DNA of 64,000 nt from Shewanella psychrophila (GTDB taxonomy: Bacteria > Pseudomonadota > Gammaproteobacteria > Enterobacterales > Shewanellaceae): contig NZ_CP014782.1 in the NCBI RefSeq assembly GCF_002005305.1, forward strand, positions 4,836,001-4,900,000, in the 5' to 3' direction. The notes beneath the pieces were generated by a model. It saw only the letters and a list, made by a program, of their open reading frames with translations, was not told the DNA's origin and made no database searches. A program made the translations under genes and the position numbers. Shown here piece after piece: positions 41,924 to 50,595 of the stretch (its first letter is position 1; every line of letters begins with the position of its first letter).

Positions 41924-43465
41924 TCACTTACTTATAAGAGTCATGTACTTATATAAGCCGACCAGTGGGGTGGCCGTCGGGCTGCCGTAAAGCGGATGGC
42001 CTTCGGTGGCACTGCCAGCGATATCCACATGAGTGAACGCCATAGGCTTATTAGAATGAAGGCCATGGGCACTCAAGCCGGATGCTTCTAACAGAAACGC
42101 TGCCGGATACTGATGACCTCGAGCCGTTACCGATGATGGTCCATTATTGGATGAGAGAATATCCGCCGCGCCTGATGGGTCAACTATCTTGGCAAAATCT
42201 TCGCGGCGCAGCACTGACTGCTCGATAGGCTCACCCCAAACCTGACCTAAATGAGCCATATTGGCAGCCACACCCGCCTGCTTCGCCACAGCATTTTCCA
42301 CGGTAGCGGTATATCCGCCGAAACAACGCACCACATGGCCGGTTAATGTCGCCACCGAAAATAGCTCAGGCTTAACAGATTTTTCAGCTTTAATTCGCAA
42401 ATGAGAAAGCAAGTCCGCCAGCACGAGTCGGCCTTCCGCATCGGTATTGCCAATTCTGACTCGAACGCCGGCATGGCTGGTGATGATTTCATCAGTAACG
42501 AAGGCTTCACTGCCTATGCTGTTACGCACTAAGCCAAGCTCGGCAACGACACGAATCCCCTTAGGCTTAAGCATAGATAGTGTCTTCATCAGGCCAGCAA
42601 CTGCCGCCGCCCCACCTTTGTCTCGGCTCATACCTGCCATGCCACCAGCTACCTTGATATCGGCGCCGCCGGTATCATAGATAACGCCTTTTCCCGCATA
42701 GAAGTAAGTATGCTCTATCTCACCTTCGCCGACATACTCAAGCTTTACTACACGGGGCTGATGCCTTGAAACCGCAAATGAAGAACGGCCTACCGCACTG
42801 AGCAGAGGATAATCCCGCTCCAATACATCTCTGTCTTCTACCACACACATCGTCAAGCCGGAATCTTGATAGGCGGCAACACAGTAATCGGCAAAAGCTG
42901 GCGCCGACATACGCTCAGGCTCTGTGCCACACAGATCTCTGGCTAGATTTCTACCGGCTTCTATGGCGTTCAGGCTCTGACTAGCTTGAGTAGAATTAAA
43001 CAGACCAATAGCCTCGAATGCTGGCGTATCGCCACTGGCTTCACGTCGCTCAAGTGCTCGCCATAGCTCCTGTCCACATGCTAATGCGGCAACTTGAGTC
43101 GAAAATTGATAACGCTCCTCACGGTTTATTGCCACAACTAACAAAGGACGAATAGCACCGGCATCTTTGGCCAATTTAATTCCAGACCTGGCCGCATCGG
43201 CAAAGATACGCACATCTTCAAAATCATCTTGGCTGTTTTTCACCGGTGAGATAATCAAGCGGCCACCAGCGAGTCCTGGGGCAAACAACAGGGTCGGCGA
43301 TAGACCTACGCGCTTGTCGACCTTAGCACCGTGCTCCGCCAGCAAGGTCACCTCATCGAAACCAGATTTACTGATATCGGTAGTCACCACAACTAAAGCA
43401 TCCCAACCACTGCCTTCGAAGATTGCATTATCATCGAGTACATCAACAAAATTAACCTGAGCCAT
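41924..43465 (-). CDS. M17-family leucyl aminopeptidase
   Basis: A 513-residue cytosolic metallo-aminopeptidase of the PepA/PepB family. The catalytic C-terminal domain shows the metal ligands in GKGVIYDTGG (Lys and Asp), MSRDKGGAAAV (Asp) and the family signature NTDAEGRLVLADLL (Asp, Glu, Arg). GKGVIYDTGG departs from the usual GKGITFDSGG and SRDKGG from the usual DM-GG, so it belongs to a divergent M17 branch. It is convergent with nothing nearby and divergent from pepD, 300 bases away. It would release N-terminal residues from peptides. Confidence 0.9.
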   Translation of the reverse strand: MAQVNFVDVLDDNAIFEGSGWDALVVVTTDISKSGFDEVTLLAEHGAKVDKRVGLSPTLLFAPGLAGGRLIISPVKNSQDDFEDVRIFADAARSGIKLAKDAGAIRPLLVVAINREERYQFSTQVAALACGQELWRALERREASGDTPAFEAIGLFNSTQASQSLNAIEAGRNLARDLCGTEPERMSAPAFADYCVAAYQDSGLTMCVVEDRDVLERDYPLLSAVGRSSFAVSRHQPRVVKLEYVGEGEIEHTYFYAGKGVIYDTGGADIKVAGGMAGMSRDKGGAAAVAGLMKTLSMLKPKGIRVVAELGLVRNSIGSEAFVTDEIITSHAGVRVRIGNTDAEGRLVLADLLSHLRIKAEKSVKPELFSVATLTGHVVRCFGGYTATVENAVAKQAGVAANMAHLGQVWGEPIEQSVLRREDFAKIVDPSGAADILSSNNGPSSVTARGHQYPAAFLLEASGLSAHGLHSNKPMAFTHVDIAGSATEGHPLYGSPTATPLVGLYKYMTLISK

Positions 43466-43765
43466 GAACCATCCTTCTGCTTGTGAGATCGTGTCATTGA
43501 ATTCTATAAATCACAGATAAAACCTTGTTTTAAATGCGTCATTACAGAACACATATTCTTATAGCTATTAGCAACTAGCGTGCATTTATTGCTTGGTATT
43601 ATTAACCTAAGTGGTGCCCATGCCAAGTGCTTATAAAATATTGCTGGAAACTTTGTATGACAGCCTTTACATAGACAAAATACGGGCCTGATAAACTTGG
43701 GGGGGAGCTGTGATAGAATGCGGTTAAATTTAGCCTCAAAGTCGTATTTTCTAGGGGAGTTATCC

Positions 43766-45226
43766 GTGACAGCAATAAGCCAACTACAACCTCAAGCACT
43801 CTGGCAGTGGTTCGAACAGATCTGTGCGATCCCGCATCCTTCCAAGCATGAGCAAGCGCTCAGCGAACATATTCAAGCTTGGGCTAGAGATAAACAACTT
43901 GAAATTGTTGAAGATAAAGTCGGTAACCTCATCATCAAGAAACCAGCCACTCCTGGCATGGAAAACCGTAAGACTGTTGCCCTGCAGGCCCATATCGATA
44001 TGGTTCCCCAGAAGAACTCAGATAAGGTTCATGATTTTGAGAAAGACCCTATCATTCCTTACGTGGATGGTGACTGGGTTAAGGCTCAGGGCACGACTTT
44101 AGGTTCGGACAATGGCATAGGCATGGCATCGGCATTAGCCGTTTTAGGCTCAGATGATATCGCCCATGGCCCATTAGAAGTTCTGTTAACTATCGATGAA
44201 GAGGCGGGCATGACAGGCGCGTTTGGCCTCGAAGCGGGTTATCTGGATGCCGAGATCCTGATCAACACAGATTCTGAGCAAGAAGGCGAGATCTACATGG
44301 GTTGTGCCGGTGGTGTCGACGCCCAGATCAGTGTGCCTATGGTGTGGCAAGCTCCAGAGTCGAGTAACTCGACATACACCTTGACCCTATCGGGTTTAAA
44401 AGGTGGCCATTCTGGTGTGAACATACATCTTGGACGCGGTAATGCCAACAAGTTGCTGGCACGTTTCCTGTTTAATCATGCCGATGACTTGGCGCTGGAA
44501 TTAACTGACTTTACCGGTGGTTCTCTGCGTAACGCCATCCCCCGCGAAGCCAGTGCAAGCTTTATGTTACCTACTGAAAACATTGCTGAACTTGAGACTC
44601 AGGCAACAAAATTTCAAGCCCTGATAAGGGAAGAGCTAGCCATTGCCGATCCCGATATGTTACTCGAACTAACCCAAGTATCGGCCGCCAAGCAAGTCAT
44701 GAGCGAAGATACTCAGAACATGCTTATTGACCTACTCAATGCCTGTCCAAATGGCGTGATCCGTATGAGTGATGAGGTTGAAGGCGTTACTGAGACTTCA
44801 TTAAACGTCGGCGTCATCAGCACCGAAACAGAGAGCGTTGAAATTCTCTGCTTAATTCGTTCTCTGATCGATTCAGGTCGAGATGAAATTGAAAGTGTAT
44901 TAACGTCGCTGACAAACTTAGCCGGTGTCGGGATAGAGTTTAGCGGTGCTTACTCAGGATGGAAGCCCGACAACAGCTCACCCGTGATGGCCTTAGTGCG
45001 TGAAACCTATGACAGTATCTACAACAAAGAGCCTGTGATCATGGTTATTCATGCGGGTCTTGAATGCGGACTGTTTAAGAAGCCTTACCCTGAGATGGAC
45101 ATGGTATCGATTGGCCCGACTATCCGCTATCCACATAGCCCCGATGAGAAGGTACTCATTGAGACCGTAGGCCAGTACTACAAGCTGCTGTTAGCCGTTC
45201 TGGAACGTATTCCAGAGAAAGGATAA
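43766..45226 (+). CDS. pepD: Cytosolic non-specific dipeptidase (aminoacyl-histidine dipeptidase)
   Basis: PepD hydrolyses dipeptides such as Xaa-His. The M20/M28-type enzyme has PSKHEQALSEHIQAWA at the N-terminus, the zinc motif LQAHIDMVPQ, TLGSDNGIGMASALAVL with the bridging Asp, the catalytic TIDEEAGMTGAFGLE, and a second-zinc His near the C-terminus (HAGLECGLF). The GTG at 43766 is taken as start: AGGGGAG lies six bases upstream and 486 residues matches E. coli PepD (485). The frame is open for 23 codons more. It has its own terminator. Confidence 0.95.
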   Translation: MTAISQLQPQALWQWFEQICAIPHPSKHEQALSEHIQAWARDKQLEIVEDKVGNLIIKKPATPGMENRKTVALQAHIDMVPQKNSDKVHDFEKDPIIPYVDGDWVKAQGTTLGSDNGIGMASALAVLGSDDIAHGPLEVLLTIDEEAGMTGAFGLEAGYLDAEILINTDSEQEGEIYMGCAGGVDAQISVPMVWQAPESSNSTYTLTLSGLKGGHSGVNIHLGRGNANKLLARFLFNHADDLALELTDFTGGSLRNAIPREASASFMLPTENIAELETQATKFQALIREELAIADPDMLLELTQVSAAKQVMSEDTQNMLIDLLNACPNGVIRMSDEVEGVTETSLNVGVISTETESVEILCLIRSLIDSGRDEIESVLTSLTNLAGVGIEFSGAYSGWKPDNSSPVMALVRETYDSIYNKEPVIMVIHAGLECGLFKKPYPEMDMVSIGPTIRYPHSPDEKVLIETVGQYYKLLLAVLERIPEKG

Positions 45227-45233
45227 ACAAGGT

Positions 45234-45272
45234 TTCTAGAACCTAAGATCTCGTTCCTAGGTTCTAGTTATT
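45234..45272 (+). terminator. Terminator of pepD
   Basis: A ten-base stem (ctagaaccta / taggttctag) followed by TTATTTCTTT lies right after the pepD stop codon. Confidence 0.75.
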
Positions 45273-45289
45273 TCTTTAAATCCTACTTC

Positions 45290-46387
45290 TTAAAATCCTA
45301 AGTCCATCTGTGACTCTCTCACTTCATTCTCAGCCTCTTTGGTATTTACCGACGACTGACTCGCTAAGCCGACCGATACACCTAATAAGCGAATGCCTCT
45401 CCCTTGCTGACGCTCCAGCGCTTGTGTGAGCAGATCATAAAATAGTTTCACCGACATCTCATCGGCTCTATGCTCTATGGTAGTCTGTTTAAAATCACTG
45501 AATTTAAGCTTAACCACCTGCTTATTGATGATGCGATCTTTTGCGCTACGCGTCACCCGTACAGCCAACTCCTGAATCAGCTGAGGCATCACACCATGAC
45601 ATTGGTCTAAGGTATAGATATCCTTTGCTAACGTCGTCTCCACCCCCACAGATTTACGCTCTCTATGTGGAGAGATACTGCGCTCATCTATACCTTGAGC
45701 CCGCTCAATCAAGACTGCGCCAAATTTTCCGAATCGCTCAATCAAGGCACTTTGCGGATAGTCTTGAAGATCGCCGCAGGTTTTGAGGCCAATATCTTCA
45801 AGTTTCTTGCCTGTCACCTTCCCAACACCAGGGATTTTAGTCAAAGGTAAGGTTTTCACGAAGGGTGAGATCATATCCGGGGTTATCACATATTGTCCGT
45901 TAGGCTTATTCAGATCTGAAGCGACCTTAGCAAGAAATTTCACCGGCGCGATGCCAGCCGAAGCCGTGAGGCCAGTGATCTCAAAGATCTCCAGCCTGAT
46001 GGCTTCTGCAATCAAGGTAGCCGAGCCCTGACATAAAGTGCAGTCGGTGACATCCAGATAAGCTTCATCAAGAGAGAGGGGCTCAATTAAGTCGGTATAG
46101 CGAGCAAAAACTTCGCGGATCTGCACCGAAACCTCTTTGTACACCGACATGCGACCAGGTACGAGTACGAGATCGGGACACAGTTTTAATGCATAGCCCG
46201 AGGCCATGGCCGAACGAACGCCGAAGGCCCGTGCCTCATAGTTACAAGTGCTTATCACCCCACGGCGATCACTGCGACCACCAACAGCTATGGGCTTGCC
46301 CCTCAATTCGGGAAAGTCGCGCATCTCGACTGCGGCAAAATAGCAGTCCATATCGATATGAATAATTTTCTGAAAATTAGTTTTCAA
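45290..46387 (-). CDS. dinB: DNA polymerase IV
   Basis: DinB is the SOS-induced Y-family translesion polymerase. The 365-residue protein has the catalytic acidic motifs IHIDMDCYFAAVE and SLDEAYLDVT, the helix-hairpin-helix IPGVGKVTGKKL, and the C-terminal little-finger domain. E. coli DinB has 351 residues; the extra length is a short polar tail (about 350-365). A perfect LexA box lies 62 bases upstream of the ATG, so it is SOS-controlled. Confidence 0.97.
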   Translation of the reverse strand: MKTNFQKIIHIDMDCYFAAVEMRDFPELRGKPIAVGGRSDRRGVISTCNYEARAFGVRSAMASGYALKLCPDLVLVPGRMSVYKEVSVQIREVFARYTDLIEPLSLDEAYLDVTDCTLCQGSATLIAEAIRLEIFEITGLTASAGIAPVKFLAKVASDLNKPNGQYVITPDMISPFVKTLPLTKIPGVGKVTGKKLEDIGLKTCGDLQDYPQSALIERFGKFGAVLIERAQGIDERSISPHRERKSVGVETTLAKDIYTLDQCHGVMPQLIQELAVRVTRSAKDRIINKQVVKLKFSDFKQTTIEHRADEMSVKLFYDLLTQALERQQGRGIRLLGVSVGLASQSSVNTKEAENEVRESQMDLGF

Positions 46388-46448
46388 AGCAATTTCACAG
46401 CACTCTTCTAAACACTTCTCTGAACAAGAAGCCTCTCACACCACTATA

Positions 46449-46464
46449 CTGTATATAAATACAG
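46449..46464. promoter_or_regulatory. LexA (SOS) operator of dinB
   Basis: CTGTATATAAATACAG matches the LexA consensus CTGT-N8-ACAG exactly, with the AT-rich centre of strong sites, and lies 62 bases upstream of the dinB start. Confidence 0.93.
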
Positions 46465-46534
46465 TAACCAATAAAAATGAGACTAAAGGGGAATATTTGA
46501 ACGAGGAATGAACAATTGATGGGCTAGGGACAAA

Positions 46535-46570
46535 CAAAAATGCCATTGAGTCGTTAACCCAATGGCATTA
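46535..46570 (-). terminator. Terminator of fghA
   Basis: AATGCCATTG and CAATGGCAT pair around an eleven-base loop and are followed on the minus strand by TTTTTGTTTG. Confidence 0.8.
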
Positions 46571-46592
46571 TCGAAGCAAAAATCGCTTAGCT

Positions 46593-47450
46593 TCAGCTGA
46601 CACTAAGATGCGAGCCATGGAATCTCAGATGCTGCTCTATGAAGCTGGCAATGAAAAAGTAACTATGGTCGTAACCTTCATGACTTTCCAGGGCTAAAGG
46701 ATAACCACTGTTTTTGGCCGCGGCTTCTAATACCTCAGGTTTCAACTGCTCAGCTAAGAAGTCATCCGCTTCTCCTTGACTGACCAGAGCTGGAACAAAT
46801 GATTTACCATTTTCCGCAGAGGCATTACGCATTAAGGTACTTGCATCATAGTCAGACCAAGTCGTCATGTCCCGGCCTAAGTAAGCCGTAAAGGCTTTCT
46901 TACCCCATGGGCAATTTATCGGATTACTGATAGGGCTAAAAGCCGAAACTGACTGATAGGCATCACTGTTTCTTAAGGCAATAACTAAGGCGCCATGCCC
47001 ACCCATTGAGTGGCCAGCAATGGAACGCTTGTCAGTCACTGGAAACATGGACTCAACTAGAGCCGGCAACTCATCGACGATGTAATCATACATCTGGTAA
47101 TGCTTGTTCCAAGGGGCTTGAGTAGCGTTGACATAGAAGCCTGCACCTTGGCCTAAGTCATAGCCCTCATCGTCGGCAACATCGCTGCCACGGGGACTGG
47201 TATCCGGCGCAACAATGGCGATACCAAGCTCAGAAGCAATACGATGAGCGCCCGCTTTATGCATGAAGTTTTCATCGCTACAGGTCAAGCCTGATAACCA
47301 ATAAAGAACTGGCACTTTCTGACCATTCGAAGCTTGAGGTGGCAGATAAATAGCGAAGCGCATCGCACAATTTAAGGTCTTAGACTGGTGGCTATATTGC
47401 TTGTTCCAGCCTCCAAAGGTTTTATTACTACTGAGATTTTCTACTGTCAT
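46593..47450 (-). CDS. fghA: S-formylglutathione hydrolase
   Basis: The esterase splits S-formylglutathione into formate and glutathione, the second step of glutathione-dependent formaldehyde detoxification. The 285-residue alpha/beta-hydrolase has the nucleophile elbow SIAGHSMGGHGALV (Ser at about 150) and the catalytic His near the C-terminus in SHEGYDHSYFFI. It lies 150 bases after frmA, the preceding enzyme of the pathway, and shares its direction. Confidence 0.95.
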   Translation of the reverse strand: MTVENLSSNKTFGGWNKQYSHQSKTLNCAMRFAIYLPPQASNGQKVPVLYWLSGLTCSDENFMHKAGAHRIASELGIAIVAPDTSPRGSDVADDEGYDLGQGAGFYVNATQAPWNKHYQMYDYIVDELPALVESMFPVTDKRSIAGHSMGGHGALVIALRNSDAYQSVSAFSPISNPINCPWGKKAFTAYLGRDMTTWSDYDASTLMRNASAENGKSFVPALVSQGEADDFLAEQLKPEVLEAAAKNSGYPLALESHEGYDHSYFFIASFIEQHLRFHGSHLSVS

Positions 47451-47601
47451 TATTCCGCTATCCTCACTACTACCTAGACATCACTCAAGCACCAATAAAG
47501 TGCTAACTAAACAGAACTGACGACATGAACCATCAGTTCTGCATACTTCTATTAAGAGCCATCACATGAATATGGCGACGCTCTATCTGCTATCAGCTTA
47601 C

Positions 47602-48732
47602 TTATTTGTCGAAATGAATCACGGTACGAATGCTCTTACCTTCATGCATAAGATCGAATGCCTCATTAACTTGCTCAAGACCCATGGTATGAGTGATAAA
47701 GTCACTTAACTTAAACTCACCAGCCATGTAGCGCTCAACATAGTCAGGCAGCTCAGAGCGACCTTTAACACCACCAAATGCAGAGCCTTTCCACACTCGG
47801 CCAGTTACCAGCTGGAATGGACGCGTTGAGATCTCTTGTCCGGCACCGGCGACACCGATAACCACAGATTCACCCCAACCTTTATGACAACACTCAAGTG
47901 CCGAGCGCATCACATTGACGTTACCGATACATTCGAAAGAATAATCGACGCCACCATCTGTGAGTTCTACGATGACATCCTGAATAGGCTTGTCATAATT
48001 TTTTGGGTTGATGAAATCGGTTGCACCCAGTTTACGGGCCAGATCAAACTTACTCTCGTTAATATCGATAACGATAATACGAGCGGCTTTTGCCATAGCC
48101 GCACCTATGACTGCAGATAAACCAATACCGCCCATACCGAAGATAGCAACTGTAGCCCCCTCTTCCACTTTAGCTGTATTCATTACCGCGCCCATACCGG
48201 TTGTGACACCGCAACCTAATAAGCACACTTCTTCTAACCGCGCTTCAGGGTTGACCTTAGCTAATGAGATTTCAGGCAATACCGTGTACTCGGAAAACGT
48301 TGAGCAGCCCATGTAATGAAAGATATCTTTACCATCTTTAGAGAAACGAGTGGTACCGTCTGGCATCAAGCCTTTACCTTGTGTCTCACGAATTTTTTGA
48401 CACAGGTTAGTCTTACCGGATTTACAGAACTTACACTCACCACACTCAGGGGTGTAAAGCGGAATAACATGATCGCCAACCCGAACGCTAGTCACGCCTT
48501 CACCGATAGACTCGACAATTCCGCCACCTTCGTGACCAAGAATACATGGGAATATACCTTCAGGATCATCACCAGAAAGTGTGAAAGCGTCGGTATGACA
48601 TACGCCGGTAGCGATAATCTTGATGCGCACTTCACCTTTTTGCGGTGGCATTACATCGACGATTTCCATAGACAGAGGTTGACCAACGGCCCAAGCTACG
48701 GCGGCTTTTGATTTGATTGTTTGTGCTGTCAT
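47602..48732 (-). CDS. frmA: S-(hydroxymethyl)glutathione dehydrogenase (class III alcohol dehydrogenase)
   Basis: Oxidises the formaldehyde-glutathione adduct to S-formylglutathione with NAD+. The 376-residue zinc enzyme shows the catalytic zinc region GVCHTDAFTLSGDDPEGIFP, LGHEGGGIVESIGEGV, the structural zinc lobe CGECKFCKSGKTNLC, and the Rossmann GMGGIGLSAVIGAA. The ATG at 48732 (MTAQTIKSKAAVAW) is preceded by GGAG and fits the family; the frame is open for 21 more codons upstream. fghA follows. A LysR gene lies 900 bases upstream on the other strand. Confidence 0.96.
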   Translation of the reverse strand: MTAQTIKSKAAVAWAVGQPLSMEIVDVMPPQKGEVRIKIIATGVCHTDAFTLSGDDPEGIFPCILGHEGGGIVESIGEGVTSVRVGDHVIPLYTPECGECKFCKSGKTNLCQKIRETQGKGLMPDGTTRFSKDGKDIFHYMGCSTFSEYTVLPEISLAKVNPEARLEEVCLLGCGVTTGMGAVMNTAKVEEGATVAIFGMGGIGLSAVIGAAMAKAARIIVIDINESKFDLARKLGATDFINPKNYDKPIQDVIVELTDGGVDYSFECIGNVNVMRSALECCHKGWGESVVIGVAGAGQEISTRPFQLVTGRVWKGSAFGGVKGRSELPDYVERYMAGEFKLSDFITHTMGLEQVNEAFDLMHEGKSIRTVIHFDK

Positions 48733-48909
48733 TTTAGCTCCAAAATATAATGGTTGAATCATGGGAGCGCTCCCAGAAAAAGATACTAGACCCAATTTCT
48801 GAAATCGTGCCGCTTTAAATATGGGATAAGTATATCCCTCAAAATTAAAATGATAATCCTATTTATAAGTAAATTACCTTTACCATATGGTAATAATAGA
48901 CTTGTGGAA

Positions 48910-49176
48910 TCACCTTAGCTGACTGTCTTTACTACCACGCCGGTTATAACCAGCCTGTTTACGTTGTAGATTATCTTGTTCTGTCTGGCAACTGACGCAT
49001 AAACGGACCCCAGATAGTGCATCTCGACGTGCCATGGGGATTTCGATGCCACACTCTTCACAATGAGTCAGACCCGAGCCAGCATTTAATTTGTCTCTGG
49101 CCTGTGCAACCGCATCATTCACACTACTGTCTATTTGCTCTTGTACCGCGCCATCTCTTGACCAACCTCCAGCCAT
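48910..49176 (-). CDS. DksA/TraR-type zinc-finger protein (YbiI-like)
   Basis: An 88-residue protein with the C4 zinc finger CEECGIEIPMARRDALSGVRLCVSCQ near residues 39-64 (key Cys pairs CEEC and CVSC), preceded by a short helix. This matches YbiI/TraR small members of the DksA family, which act on RNA polymerase secondary channel; a role in transcription is inferred. It lacks the long coiled coil of DksA itself. It sits 20 bases after a PsiE-family pseudogene in the same direction. Confidence 0.85.
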   Translation of the reverse strand: MAGGWSRDGAVQEQIDSSVNDAVAQARDKLNAGSGLTHCEECGIEIPMARRDALSGVRLCVSCQTEQDNLQRKQAGYNRRGSKDSQLR

Positions 49177-49195
49177 GGGCTCCTCCTATTTATTT

Positions 49196-49482
49196 CTAAG
49201 AATCTGTCAAAACTTCTTTCTGTTTAAACGCGATTAACCAATAAGTCACACCGAGGGCGAGGATCACGGCGGCAGAAGCCAGACATATTCAGCATCAACC
49301 TCTTTAAAATCCAGTACTATGATCTTGCGTGATATGGCCATCAATGCTGTCGCTATGACTATCTGCACATCTATCACACTCCATAAGATGACCAGTGTCA
49401 TTAGCACTGCCAGTCCTCTTACAGCATAGTGCACCGCTTGACCCAGTTTATTGATAATAGGTTCGTTATCTATTTTTTCAAT
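49196..49482 (-). pseudogene. Broken PsiE-family membrane protein gene
   Basis: On the minus strand the frame beginning at an ATT at 49,482 after a good AGGAG gives IEKIDNEPIINKLGQAVHYA, a hydrophobic segment, then IVIATALMAISRKIIVLDF, the conserved block of PsiE-type phosphate-starvation membrane proteins. After EYVW the frame shifts by one base and continues ASAAVILALGVTYWLIAF to a stop. The region between the first helix and the ATALMAISRK block is too short for the family, so an internal deletion is also likely. The start codon is not ATG. Confidence 0.65.
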
Positions 49483-49666
49483 TTAAACTCCTAAAAGGTA
49501 AAAACACAGAGCAGCAACATCAGTACTATCAGCCTCTAAACATAAGAATGTACTTTCCGGCTCACGTAAAATTAACAGCGATGCCGGCGAATTGGGTGTA
49601 TTATATTCCCAACTTAAATAATGATAATCCACCAAATTATAAAATCACTTTTACTAGGAGGTAACA

Positions 49667-50536
49667 ATGTTTAACTGGGAAGGTGTCAGTGAATTCGTCT
49701 CCGTAGCAGAAACCGAAAGCTTTACTCAGGCAGCAAAACGTCTGGGTATATCCACGGCACAGGTCAGCAGGCAAGTCAGCGCTTTAGAGACCAGATTAGC
49801 CACAAAGCTCTTCCACCGCACCACACGTAAGGTCTCGGTAACTGAAGCAGGACAAATCTACTTTCAGCATTGCAGGCAAGTACTCGATGGGCTCGATGAA
49901 GCCGAAAGGGCAATCACCAACCTGCAAAGCACACCAAGAGGACGGCTTAAAATCACCGCTCCGGTGACCTATGGCGAGAGAACGCTAGCTCCTTTGATTA
50001 ATGACTTTATCGCCAAGTACCCTGAACTCGACGTTAAGCTCAACTTGACTAACCTCAAGGTGGATATGATAGATGAAGGCTATGATCTGGCTATTCGCCT
50101 GGGTCAACTGGAAGATTCGAGCATGATGGCTAAGAAGCTGGGAAAACGAACCCATTATGTCTGCGCCGCACCGGATTACCTTTCAACCTATGGTATTCCT
50201 CACTCTTTATCTGAGCTGGATCAACATAACTGCCTGTTAGGTACATTAGATTACTGGCGCTTTCAAGAAGGCGGAAAGACGAGAAGTATCAGAGTTAGCG
50301 GGAGTCTGAGCTGTAACAGTGGCAGAGCTCTGGTCGATGCTGCGGTGAAAGCCATAGGGATCACTCAGTTGCCTGACTATTATGTCTTACCTTATCTTGA
50401 GAACGGTAAACTCGTATCAATCCTCGAGCAACATAGACCCTCTGATGATGGGATCTGGGCAATTTATCCACAAAACAGGCACCTCTCGCCTAAGGTGCGT
50501 ATGCTGATCGATCACCTGACAGAAGAATTAAAATAA
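49667..50536 (+). CDS. LysR-family transcriptional regulator
   Basis: A 289-residue LysR regulator with the N-terminal winged helix (VSEFVSVAETESFTQAAKRL, STAQVSRQVSALETRLATKLF) and a C-terminal periplasmic-binding-like co-inducer domain. An AGGAGGT ribosome-binding site precedes the ATG. It lies 900 bases from frmA and reads away from it; control of the formaldehyde genes is possible but not shown by the sequence. It converges with a chemoreceptor across a shared terminator. Confidence 0.9.
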   Translation: MFNWEGVSEFVSVAETESFTQAAKRLGISTAQVSRQVSALETRLATKLFHRTTRKVSVTEAGQIYFQHCRQVLDGLDEAERAITNLQSTPRGRLKITAPVTYGERTLAPLINDFIAKYPELDVKLNLTNLKVDMIDEGYDLAIRLGQLEDSSMMAKKLGKRTHYVCAAPDYLSTYGIPHSLSELDQHNCLLGTLDYWRFQEGGKTRSIRVSGSLSCNSGRALVDAAVKAIGITQLPDYYVLPYLENGKLVSILEQHRPSDDGIWAIYPQNRHLSPKVRMLIDHLTEELK

Positions 50537-50562
50537 AAATACCAGTCAATATATGACTGGCA
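50533..50562. terminator. Terminator between LysR gene and chemoreceptor
   Basis: CCAGTCA/TGACTGG pairs around a five-base loop. The T-run is good on the minus strand (ATTTTTATTTTA), so it mainly serves the chemoreceptor; on the plus strand it is weak. Confidence 0.7.
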
Positions 50563-50595
50563 TTAGGATTATTGGCACCCAGCTAAGTCCTGCCG

